15,852 bases of DNA from Bacteroides sp. Its GTDB lineage: Bacteria > Bacteroidota > Bacteroidia > Bacteroidales > Bacteroidaceae. The position numbers and the translations under genes were made by a program. Position 1 is the first letter of the stretch. Every line of letters starts with the position of its first letter. The notes under the pieces were generated by a model. It was not told the DNA's origin and searched no databases. It saw only the letters and a list, made by a program, of their open reading frames with translations. Below are positions 9,747-15,617 of the stretch, piece by piece. Location: NCBI GenBank assembly GCA_019412865.1, contig DXOJ01000206.1:1-15852 (forward strand). The letters run 5' to 3'.

Positions 9747-10745
9747 ATGATAGTACCTATTAAACGAACTTTGATTACAATCGGCTTGATGTTGGCAGTG
9801 ACGCTGCCCGCTTTCTCGTTGTCTGGTAATCCTGTGTTGCCAGGTTTCCATGCTGATCCTGAAATTTTATATTCCAACAAGACTAAGAAATACTATATCT
9901 ATTCTACCACAGACGGACAGCCCGGATGGGGTGGTTGGTATTTTACCGTTTTTTCGTCTGTTGACTTAAAGGATTGGAGGGATGAAGGGATAATGCTGGA
10001 TCTGAAATCAGACCAAGTACCTTGGGCGGATGGTAATGCGTGGGCGCCTTGTATTGAGGAGAAGTTGATAGGAGGAGAATATAAATACTTCTTTTACTAC
10101 AGCGGTCATCCGAAAGCAGGAGGAGGAAAACAGATCGGAGTAGCTACGAGCGATTCTCCCACCGGGCCGTTTGTTGATTTGGGACGTCCCATCGTAACGG
10201 ATTCACCCACCGGGAACGGTCAGCAAATAGATGTGGATGTGTTTACCGATCCGGTTTCGGGGAAGTCTTATCTGTATTGGGGAAATGGTTATATGGCAGG
10301 TGCGGAGCTGAATGAGGATATGGTTTCCATAAAGAAGGAAACAGTCACAGTGATGACTCCCGTAGGAGGTACTTTGCAGGATTATGCTTATCGTGAAGCG
10401 GCTTATGTATTCTACCGTAACGGGCTTTATTATTTTATGTGGTCGGTAGATGATACTGGTTCTCCCAATTATCATGTAGCTTATGGCACTTCAACATCAC
10501 CTTTGGGACCGATTAAAGTGGCTGATAATCCAGTTGTGCTGATTCAAAACCCGGAAAAGGAAATATATGGTCCTGCTCATAATGCTGTTTTGCAAATTCC
10601 CGGCACTGATAAGTGGTATATTGTTTATCATCGCATCAATAAGAATTATCTGAAAAGTGATCCCGGTGTTCATCGTGAAGTATGTATAGATCGTATGGAA
10701 TTTAATGAAGATGGGAGCATTAAGCAGGTAATACCTACTCTTTGA
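9747..10745 (+). CDS. Glycoside hydrolase family 43 enzyme, probably periplasmic
   Basis: This 332-residue protein has an N-terminal signal peptide (cleavage near PAFS/LSG, residues 24-27) and no lipobox, so it is probably a soluble periplasmic enzyme. The rest is a single five-bladed propeller domain typical of GH43. The general base is Asp37 in GFHADPEI. The pKa-modulating Asp is Asp162 or Asp164 in QQIDVDVFTDP. The general acid is Glu217 in YREAAYVFYRNGLYYFMWS. The family is inverting and often removes alpha-L-arabinofuranose or beta-D-xylose, with some members acting on galactose linkages; I cannot place the subfamily by eye. The canonical base Asp is present, unlike in the exo-beta-1,3-galactanase subfamily, which argues against that activity. 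There is no accessory carbohydrate-binding domain. It follows the operon's internal terminator and precedes GH30 by 84 bases. Confidence 0.88.
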   Translation: MIVPIKRTLITIGLMLAVTLPAFSLSGNPVLPGFHADPEILYSNKTKKYYIYSTTDGQPGWGGWYFTVFSSVDLKDWRDEGIMLDLKSDQVPWADGNAWAPCIEEKLIGGEYKYFFYYSGHPKAGGGKQIGVATSDSPTGPFVDLGRPIVTDSPTGNGQQIDVDVFTDPVSGKSYLYWGNGYMAGAELNEDMVSIKKETVTVMTPVGGTLQDYAYREAAYVFYRNGLYYFMWSVDDTGSPNYHVAYGTSTSPLGPIKVADNPVVLIQNPEKEIYGPAHNAVLQIPGTDKWYIVYHRINKNYLKSDPGVHREVCIDRMEFNEDGSIKQVIPTL

Positions 10746-10829
10746 TAATATCTTTCTTGATTTTGGTAGATGGTCAGGTTGTTTCAGGACGGAGTTGTAT
10801 TGTATGATTTGAATAATGGAAGATTATAG

Positions 10830-12422
10830 ATGAATAGGATTATAGGTAAAAAGAGAGTAGCGATTTTAGGTTTTCTGTTTGTATGTGTGGCGGGTGGATG
10901 TTCTCAATCTGTACCTGATGTAAGTTATCAGATAGAAACGGATAAGCCCTGTCAAACGATGGCATATTTCAGCGCTTCAGACGCTTGGAGTATGCAGTTT
11001 ATCGGACTTTGGCCGGAAGAGAAACAAAACCAGGTAGCCGATTGGCTGTTCAGTACGGAGAATGATGCGAACGGACAGCCGAAAGGCATCGGCCTGTCCC
11101 TCTGGCGTTTCAATGTCGGAGCAGGTAGTGCGGAACAAGGGGAGGCTAGTCAGATCGCTTCTCCCTGGATGCGAGCCGAGTGTTTTCTGAATGCAGATGG
11201 AACGTACGACTGGAACAAGCAACAAGGACAACGCAACTTCCTAAAACTGGCAAAAGAACGGGGAGTCAATAAATTCCTGGCTTTCCTGAACTCGCCTCCC
11301 GTACATTATACACAGAACGGATTGGCAACCAATACCGGTCGTGGAGGTACGGCAAATCTGAAGCCGGATTGTTATGAAAAATACGTCCGTTTTCTGGCAG
11401 ATGTAATACAGGGAGTAGAAAAACATGATGGCATCAAGTTCAACTACATTTGTCCTTTCAACGAACCGGACGGACACTGGAATTGGGTAGGACCGAAACA
11501 GGAAGGTTGTCCGGCAACCAACAAAGAAGTAGCTCATACTATCCGTTTGTTAAGCAAAGAATTTGTAAGCCGGAATATGGATACGCAGATTTTGGTGAAT
11601 GAATCTTCCGATTATCGCTGTATGTTCCGCACTCACGAAACAGATTGGCAACGGGGTTATCAGATTCAAGCCTTTTTCTGTCCGGATAGTGTAGATACCT
11701 ATTTAGGAGATACTCCGAATGTTCCCCGCCTGATGCTTGGACATAGCTATTGGACAACGACTCCGTTAAGTGAATTACGTAATATCCGCTGCCAGTTGCG
11801 GGATACCTTAGATAAACATCAAGTTGGCTTCTGGCAAACGGAGACTTGCATCATGGGTAATGATGAAGAAATTGGTGGTGGAAATGGTTTCGACCGTACA
11901 ATGAAGACAGCGCTCTATGTGGCACGTATCATTCATCATGACATTGTGTATGCTAGAGCCGAAAGTTGGCAATGGTGGCGTGCCATTGGTGGTGACTACA
12001 AAGACGGACTGATTCGCGAGTACACTACTGACGATAACTTTTTGGATGGTAGAGTAGAAGATTCTAAATTGATGTGGGCTTTAGGAAATTATAGCCGTTT
12101 TATCCGTCCGGGAGCAGTCAGGCTATCCGTTTCGGCTTTCGATCAAACAAACGCTTTCATCCCTGATGGCGATACCGATCAGCAAGGATTGATGTGTTCT
12201 GCTTACAAAAACGTAGATGGAACGTATGTGATAGTCGTTATAAACTATGCCAATGAGGAAAAAGAGTTTTCTATTCATAAAGAAAAAGTAGGAAATACGC
12301 AATGGCAGATTTATCGTACTTCGGATAAAGAAGGGGAAAATTTGCTTCCGGTGAGGACAGTGAAAAGTGGAAAAACAGTTCAGATTCCGGCGCGTTCTAT
12401 TGTAACGCTTCAGAGCAAATAA
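10830..12422 (+). CDS. Glycoside hydrolase family 30 lipoprotein, possible endo-beta-1,6-galactanase
   Basis: This 530-residue protein has a signal peptide ending in the lipobox VAGGC (Cys24). The catalytic (beta/alpha)8 barrel begins near residue 40 (MAYFSASDAWSMQFIG) and carries the GH30 substrate-contact motif IGLSLWRFNVGAGS. The acid/base is Glu212 in CPFNEPDG and the nucleophile is Glu338 in FWQTETCIMG; both are intact. A beta-sandwich side domain follows (about 425-530, ending in PARSIVTLQSK), as normal for the retaining GH30 family. The WNWVGPKQEGCP and AESWQWWRAIGG stretches resemble bacterial GH30 proteins annotated as beta-1,6-galactanases, but glucuronoxylanase or beta-1,6-glucanase activity cannot be excluded. 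The residues after Cys24 (SQSVPD) lack the early acidic cluster linked to surface export, so a periplasm-facing location is possible. It is the last gene of the PUL operon. Confidence 0.88.
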   Translation: MNRIIGKKRVAILGFLFVCVAGGCSQSVPDVSYQIETDKPCQTMAYFSASDAWSMQFIGLWPEEKQNQVADWLFSTENDANGQPKGIGLSLWRFNVGAGSAEQGEASQIASPWMRAECFLNADGTYDWNKQQGQRNFLKLAKERGVNKFLAFLNSPPVHYTQNGLATNTGRGGTANLKPDCYEKYVRFLADVIQGVEKHDGIKFNYICPFNEPDGHWNWVGPKQEGCPATNKEVAHTIRLLSKEFVSRNMDTQILVNESSDYRCMFRTHETDWQRGYQIQAFFCPDSVDTYLGDTPNVPRLMLGHSYWTTTPLSELRNIRCQLRDTLDKHQVGFWQTETCIMGNDEEIGGGNGFDRTMKTALYVARIIHHDIVYARAESWQWWRAIGGDYKDGLIREYTTDDNFLDGRVEDSKLMWALGNYSRFIRPGAVRLSVSAFDQTNAFIPDGDTDQQGLMCSAYKNVDGTYVIVVINYANEEKEFSIHKEKVGNTQWQIYRTSDKEGENLLPVRTVKSGKTVQIPARSIVTLQSK

Positions 12423-12462
12423 TTAAAAACGGCTTTATATTTTTATTTCTTTTTGAAAGTTA

Positions 12463-12470
12463 TACATTTG
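12463..12470 (+). promoter_or_regulatory. Candidate -7 promoter element of the rhuM-fic gene
   Basis: TACATTTG matches the Bacteroides -7 consensus TAnnTTTG exactly. A TTTG at 12452-12455 lies too close to be its -33 partner, and none is seen at the right distance. The predicted start would fall at about 12475-12478, inside the inverted repeat that begins at 12471. This is the only good -7 match in the 110-base gap after the GH30 gene, which has no visible intrinsic terminator. Confidence 0.5.
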
Positions 12471-12509
12471 TGTGTCCGTCCATTGCTACGAAGGTAATGG
12501 ACGGACACA
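12471..12509. repeat. 14-bp perfect inverted repeat between promoter and rhuM-fic start
   Basis: TGTGTCCGTCCATT at 12471-12484 is exactly complementary to 12496-12509, with an 11-base centre. It abuts the -7 box on one side and ends 23 bases before the ATG. There is no T-run after it, so it is not an intrinsic terminator. It is placed where a repressor would block transcription, and alternatively it would form a stable hairpin at the 5' end of the mRNA. Confidence 0.7.
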
Positions 12510-12532
12510 ATGCATAAATAAGGAGGCATTTT

Positions 12533-13519
12533 ATGGACAATAGAGGAGAAATTGTCATTTATCAGACAAAGGATGGGAAAACTTCCATTGATGTGAAGTT
12601 GGAGAATGAGACGGTGTGGCTCAATCAAGCTCAAATGGCGGAATTGTTTCAAACGGATAGAACTTCCATAGTGAAGCATGTTAATAACATCTATAAGTCG
12701 GAAGAGTTGGAGAAAGACTCAACTTGTGCAAAAATTGCACAAGTTCAGATGGAAGGGAATCGGACTATCAAGCGTCACATTATTTATTATAATCTTGATA
12801 TGATTATTTCTGTCGGTTATAGGGTCAATTCCATGCGTGGCACCCAATTCCGTATCTGGGCGAACAAAATCCTGAAAGACTACCTGATTAAGGGTTACGC
12901 CATTAATCAGCAGGTCAAAGCTGCTCAACTGGAAGACCTGAAGAGCACCGTACGCCTTCTTTCTAACGTCATCGAACACAAACAATTGACGCTGGATGAG
13001 GCCAATGGACTCTTGCGTGTGATTACCGATTACACTTACGGTCTGGATACACTGGATAAATACGATTACCAGCAATTGGAAGTAGACTCCACGACTCCTA
13101 CTGAAGAATTTCGTGCCACCTATGAAGAAGCAATGGAAGCCATTCACCTTTTGCAGGAAAAGTTCGGAAGCAGTGATTTGTTTGGAAATGAAAAGGATCA
13201 GTCGTTCAAAAGCTCTATCAACACCATTTATCAGACATTCGGTGGAGAGGAACTTTATCCAAGCATTGAAGAAAAAGCCGCAATGCTTTTCTACCTTGTC
13301 GTAAAGAATCACTCGTTTAGTGACGGTAACAAGCGTATTGCCGCTTTCTTGTTTCTTTGGTTTCTGGAGAAGAACGGTATATTATATAAATCCGATGGTT
13401 CGAAGTTGATTGGAAATAATACGCTTGTGGCACTTACGTTGATGATTGCCGAAAGCCGGACGGAAGAAAAGGACGTGATGGTGAAGGTAGTAATCAATTT
13501 GATTAATAAGAATAATTGA
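12533..13519 (+). CDS. RhuM-family protein fused to a Fic/Doc domain
   Basis: This 328-residue protein has two parts. The N-terminal RhuM region (about 1-125) carries a helix-turn-helix-like WLNQAQMAELFQTDRTSIVK segment and the conserved YYNLDMIISVGYRVNS and TQFRIWANKILKDYLIKGYAIN blocks. A helical linker precedes a Fic/Doc domain (about 190-328) with the active-site motif HSFSDGNKR at 260-268. Fic enzymes transfer AMP, and the shorter Doc toxins phosphorylate EF-Tu. The motif has Lys where AMP-transferring Fic proteins usually have the second Gly, so it resembles Doc in that position while keeping the Gly-Asn step. No signal peptide is present, so it acts in the cytoplasm. AGGAGG at 12521-12526, 6 bases before the ATG, is unusually strong for Bacteroides and fixes the start. 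No separate antitoxin gene is adjacent. RhuM proteins were first noted near pathogenicity islands; the target here is unknown. Confidence 0.9.
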   Translation: MDNRGEIVIYQTKDGKTSIDVKLENETVWLNQAQMAELFQTDRTSIVKHVNNIYKSEELEKDSTCAKIAQVQMEGNRTIKRHIIYYNLDMIISVGYRVNSMRGTQFRIWANKILKDYLIKGYAINQQVKAAQLEDLKSTVRLLSNVIEHKQLTLDEANGLLRVITDYTYGLDTLDKYDYQQLEVDSTTPTEEFRATYEEAMEAIHLLQEKFGSSDLFGNEKDQSFKSSINTIYQTFGGEELYPSIEEKAAMLFYLVVKNHSFSDGNKRIAAFLFLWFLEKNGILYKSDGSKLIGNNTLVALTLMIAESRTEEKDVMVKVVINLINKNN

Positions 13520-13549
13520 ATTTAGGTCTTATTAATGAGTGATATAGAT

Positions 13550-13584
13550 AATGAGAGATACCTCGCTTCAAGGTGTCTCTCATT
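13550..13584. terminator. Strong hairpin downstream of rhuM-fic
   Basis: A 14-bp stem pairs 13550-13563 with 13571-13584 (one G-T pair) around a 7-base loop. It begins 31 bases after the rhuM-fic stop. The nearest T-run is at 13604-13611, about 20 bases past the stem, so this is not a canonical intrinsic terminator; it may protect the mRNA 3' end or act with the run downstream. Confidence 0.5.
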
Positions 13585-13635
13585 CTACCATAAAAATAGG
13601 TTATTTTTTTTGGGGGAATTTATTATCAGGAATAC

Positions 13636-13659
13636 CATTTTGCTGACGTCAGCAAAATG
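13636..13659. repeat. 24-bp perfect palindrome
   Basis: The half-site CATTTTGCTGAC at 13636-13647 is followed with no spacer by its exact complement through 13659, with TGACGTCA at the centre. A gapless dyad of this length is better suited to binding a dimeric protein, or to cruciform formation, than to an RNA hairpin, since a loop would have to open part of the centre. It lies between the 3' ends of the convergent rhuM-fic and HU-like genes. Confidence 0.75.
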
Positions 13660-13665
13660 ATCGGT

Positions 13666-13688
13666 AGTGCCTTCTTGGGCACTTTTTT
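13666..13688 (+). terminator. Intrinsic terminator between convergent rhuM-fic and HU-like genes
   Basis: AGTGCC at 13666-13671 pairs with GGCACT at 13678-13683 around a 6-base loop, followed directly by TTTTTT at 13683-13688. This is a standard intrinsic terminator for plus-strand transcription, ending the rhuM-fic transcript about 165 bases after its stop. On the minus strand the hairpin is 17 bases past the HU-like stop but is not followed by a T-run. Confidence 0.75.
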
Positions 13689-13704
13689 CATACTCTTTAC
13701 TTTA

Positions 13705-14358
13705 TTATTGTATAGTATTTGCTTCATCCTCTTTTATCTCCGCCTTGCCATAATATCCCGGCATCGGCATGTAAATCGGATTATAATAAGTATTGATATT
13801 CTTCAACTTCTTCTCCTCCTCTTTCAGCCGTTTGATTTGCCGTGCGGCAGTGGTAGGGGCAAAGCCGCACAATCCTTGAAAGTCGCGACGGGTTAATACA
13901 GGGTTGCTCTTGAAGTAGTTTGTCAGCAATTTGTCTATCTCGTCATTTGAAAGGACAGCCGAATGGGGTTTCAGTTTACTTCGCTCCACATGAACAACAC
14001 TGACTGACCTTTTCAGTTTGGCATCCGCTTTAAAGCTGATGTTGGCTTTGAGTTTTATCTGATTCGCTTTTAGTTTGGGCGAAGTGATAGGCTCTTGACT
14101 ATTCAGCTTTATCTGGAAATAACCGATGCCATCCAGATGGACGCTTTGTCCTTCCCGAAGACGATCCCCCATAAAATGACTTAGAGATTCGAGAACTGAC
14201 TTTACATCCCCTTCAGTTAGAGAAGTGGCTATCTGGATTTCTTTTGCCAGATAGTCTGTGTCAATGTGTTGGAAGTTGACTACACGTGCGTGGTACGTTT
14301 CTTTGTCTTCCTCATCCTTGGGACGGGGAGTCTTGTACAATTCAAATTGTATTGCCAT
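13705..14358 (-). CDS. HU-like DNA-binding protein with C-terminal helix-turn-helix
   Basis: This 217-residue basic protein is about twice the length of classical HU. Residues 1-125 resemble the Bacteroidetes HU-related family: MAIQFELYKTPRP at the start, an alpha-helical dimer region (IDTDYLAKEIQIATSLTEGDVKSVLESL, about 32-59), then the beta-strand segment VHLDGIGYFQIKL and the lysine-rich arm around 95-125. The C-terminal part (about 135-188) predicts a helix-turn-helix from LTRRDFQGLCGFAPTTAARQ at 155-174 and a following charged helix. A tyrosine- and proline-rich tail ends the protein. It probably binds and bends DNA in the cytoplasm or nucleoid. The stop is near a terminator shared with the convergent rhuM-fic gene. 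No clear -7 promoter box is seen upstream on the minus strand. The HU assignment is good; the HTH reading is by eye. Confidence 0.85.
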   Translation of the reverse strand: MAIQFELYKTPRPKDEEDKETYHARVVNFQHIDTDYLAKEIQIATSLTEGDVKSVLESLSHFMGDRLREGQSVHLDGIGYFQIKLNSQEPITSPKLKANQIKLKANISFKADAKLKRSVSVVHVERSKLKPHSAVLSNDEIDKLLTNYFKSNPVLTRRDFQGLCGFAPTTAARQIKRLKEEEKKLKNINTYYNPIYMPMPGYYGKAEIKEDEANTIQ

Positions 14359-14592
14359 TATTAATTTGTTTTCGCCTTATACATTACTACGTATTTTAAA
14401 TTTATCGTTGTAAGCCTATAAGGACATTGTTTTTTTGTTGCGAAGCTAATCGATCATCTTCGGACTTAGGGGGAGGGTGTTATATAGCTGTTGTTTGTTT
14501 GCTATCAAGCGGCTTTTATAAGTTATCCTGCCTTTATTCTTGGACTAAGGCATAGGGATAGTTATCTTCCGGTGCCTTTATCATTAGTTTCC

Positions 14593-14724
14593 CACGGCCG
14601 TGGAGAGATCTCGTCATGGCTGTGGTAGTATCTTTTCACGGCCGTGGTAGGAATTCGCCACGGCCATGAAGAATGAACTATATCGGTAGCAAAGATAAAC
14701 TATATCAGGGAGAAAAGCAAAGTA
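14593..14724. repeat. Six-unit degenerate tandem array with 22-bp period
   Basis: Four 10-bp dyads lie at 14593 (CACGGCCGTG), 14615 (CATGGCTGTG), 14637 (CACGGCCGTG) and 14659 (CACGGCCATG), with centres exactly 22 bp apart. Units 2 and 3 share GTGGTAG after or within the dyad. The period continues without the dyad in two more units: AACTATATC recurs at 14676 and 14698, again 22 bp apart. Copies 2 and 4 are complementary over 12 bp (one G-T), so a transcript could also fold with copy 3 as an internal hairpin. The fixed two-turn spacing looks like a protein-binding array. Confidence 0.8.
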
Positions 14725-14751
14725 TTCCTACTTGTTGTAGGTATTTATATG

Positions 14752-14782
14752 CCTTGTTCTATTTGATAGATATAGGGCAAGG
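14752..14782. repeat. 11-bp hairpin downstream of the 22-bp array
   Basis: CCTTGTTCTAT at 14752-14762 pairs with 14772-14782 (two G-T pairs) around a 9-base loop. No T-run follows on either strand, so a terminator role is unlikely. It lies 54 bases before the -7 box at 14836. Confidence 0.5.
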
Positions 14783-14835
14783 GAGAATTAAACTATTTTA
14801 CTGTGATAACAGTGGCATTGTCTGAAAAATATAGT

Positions 14836-14843
14836 TATATTTG
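14836..14843 (+). promoter_or_regulatory. Candidate -7 promoter element of the small gene at 15113
   Basis: TATATTTG matches TAnnTTTG and is followed by TAGCG, a context common just before Bacteroides start sites. The nearest TTTG-like upstream element is ATTG at 14817-14820, with a spacer shorter than usual. Initiation near 14848 would give a leader of about 265 bases. Confidence 0.5.
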
Positions 14844-14896
14844 TAGCGTGTCTTCAGAGAGAAGATACGTTTACTTTTGAATTGGAGAAAGTGTTT

Positions 14897-14945
14897 TTAT
14901 TATCTGCTCCGTAAATCTGGTAAATTTAACACCTGCAGATAATAA
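14897..14945 (+). promoter_or_regulatory. Leader hairpin I upstream of the small gene
   Basis: TTATTATCTGC at 14897-14907 is exactly complementary to 14935-14945, enclosing a 27-base loop that holds a small TAAAT/ATTTA dyad. It would form about 50 bases into the transcript predicted from the promoter at 14836. I do not recognise a riboswitch family. Confidence 0.5.
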
Positions 14946-14954
14946 GTGACCGGT

Positions 14955-15006
14955 CTCCACGTCCATGTTGTATATATATTTGTTATATATCTCAACGGGC
15001 GTGGAG
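14955..15006 (+). promoter_or_regulatory. Leader hairpin II upstream of the small gene
   Basis: CTCCACG at 14955-14961 pairs with 15000-15006. The helix continues through TCC/GGG, a 2-base bulge, GTTG/CAAC, a 3-base bulge and a TATATA/TATATA top with a 7-base loop. This gives about 20 base pairs with two small bulges. No T-run follows, so it is not a terminator. Placed about 100 bases before the start codon, it could be a regulatory or stabilising element of the mRNA, or part of a small RNA. Confidence 0.5.
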
Positions 15007-15112
15007 CTATTGCTTATTATTCAGGTGTAGGCTTACCAGAGCCGTCGGAGGATAGTACAGTAATAGTTTCCGCGCCTTTTTTATTGGCAAACGGGAACAC
15101 ATAATTAAAAAA

Positions 15113-15466
15113 ATGATAGTTATGAGTGACCTTACTTGTTCCTGTTCCTGCCTGATGAAGCACGATTTAGAACGCTCCGTCGACAAGCTTAGTTTTATGA
15201 AAGAAAACTGGCCTAGCTTTGCAAATATTGAAAGCGTAGACCAATTGTCAAAGGCTGAATTGCAGTGTTCTCTCTGTTTATTGAATATAGTGATAGACGG
15301 GCTGTCTAAAGATGAATTCTCATGTCCGAATAAAGAACTTATCCATTTGGTCATCATGTATGTGTATATACAGGAAAGGTTCGATTTATGTGAAATCAAA
15401 GAACTGCATACTAAATTGGTGATGGCTCCTGTGAAGAAAAGAAAGAAATGGCTCTCTAAGTCATAG
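15113..15466 (+). CDS. Small hypothetical protein, cysteine-containing with basic tail
   Basis: This 117-residue frame is not one I recognise. It is predicted mostly helical. It has six cysteines, clustered at CSCSC near residues 9-13 and CSLC in the middle, and ends in a strongly basic KKRKKWLSKS. No signal peptide or membrane helix is convincing; the segment LIHLVIMYVYIQ is hydrophobic but too short. The start at 15113 is uncertain: a second in-frame ATG at 15122 (MSDLTCSC) is equally plausible, and neither has a good ribosome site, although the A-rich stretch before 15113 is typical of Bacteroides. A promoter and a folded leader precede it. A cytoplasmic nucleic-acid-associated role would fit the tail, but this is only a guess. 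Confidence 0.6.
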   Translation: MIVMSDLTCSCSCLMKHDLERSVDKLSFMKENWPSFANIESVDQLSKAELQCSLCLLNIVIDGLSKDEFSCPNKELIHLVIMYVYIQERFDLCEIKELHTKLVMAPVKKRKKWLSKS

Positions 15467-15514
15467 CTATTCAGGTTGTCTTTGCAAAAATGTGATGAAA
15501 GTAGTGTTTTTTTG

Positions 15515-15617
15515 CGGTGATAGGTGACAGATGTGGTGATAGGTTAAAAAACAACCTATCACCACCGGAAACCTCGATGAATAAGGTATTTGATTGCCGT
15601 CGGTGATAGGTGATAGA
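15515..15617. repeat. GGTGATA heptamer cluster with alternative hairpins
   Basis: CGGTGATAGGTGACAGA at 15515-15531 recurs with one change at 15601-15617. Between them lies a 13-bp perfect inverted repeat (GTGGTGATAGGTT at 15533-15545 with 15553-15565; 7-base loop). The inverted copy CCTATCACC at 15555-15563 can pair instead with GGTGATAGG at 15602-15610 or 15516-15524, so the folds are mutually exclusive. Both outer copies have GTGTTTTTTT nearby (15504 and 15623). The cluster fills the gap between two convergent genes; no canonical terminator is formed. Confidence 0.75.

Larger units (their letters stand above)
14359..15112. other. 754-base repeat-rich intergenic region without an evident protein gene
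   Basis: No convincing coding frame is seen between the divergent HU-like gene and the small gene at 15113. The first 230 bases show nothing I can name. They are followed by a 22-bp-period repeat array (14593-14724), a hairpin (14752-14782), a -7 promoter box (14836-14843) and two folded leader elements (14897-14945 and 14955-15006). The density of dyads suggests regulatory DNA or an RNA gene. Confidence 0.6.

Noticed and set aside
9747..10745. Assignment of the GH43 enzyme as an exo-beta-1,3-galactanase.
   Set aside because: It retains the canonical base Asp37 in HADP, which that subfamily is known to lack; no positive signature supports the activity.
10746..10829. Possible separate promoter for GH30 in the 84-base gap after GH43.
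   Set aside because: The nearest sequence, TATGATTTG, has one base too many between TA and TTTG, and no upstream element is found.
12719..13312. A 197-codon antisense frame inside the rhuM-fic gene.
   Set aside because: The plus-strand frame has clear RhuM and Fic motifs; the antisense frame shows none and lacks a plausible start context.
14592..14669. CRISPR-like array, given regular short repeats.
   Set aside because: The repeated dyads are only 10-12 bp, spacers are similar to each other, copies are few, and no cas genes are present.
14965..15030. A 21-codon hydrophobic frame (MLYIYLLYISTGVELLLIIQV) inside leader hairpin II, resembling a leader peptide.
   Set aside because: It has no ribosome-binding sequence, its composition follows from the TATATA-rich helix, and nothing links it to a known attenuation mechanism.
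15533..15565. Intrinsic terminator for the convergent genes.
   Set aside because: The hairpin is not followed by a T-run on either strand; the T-run at 15623 is distant, so it is reported as a repeat.
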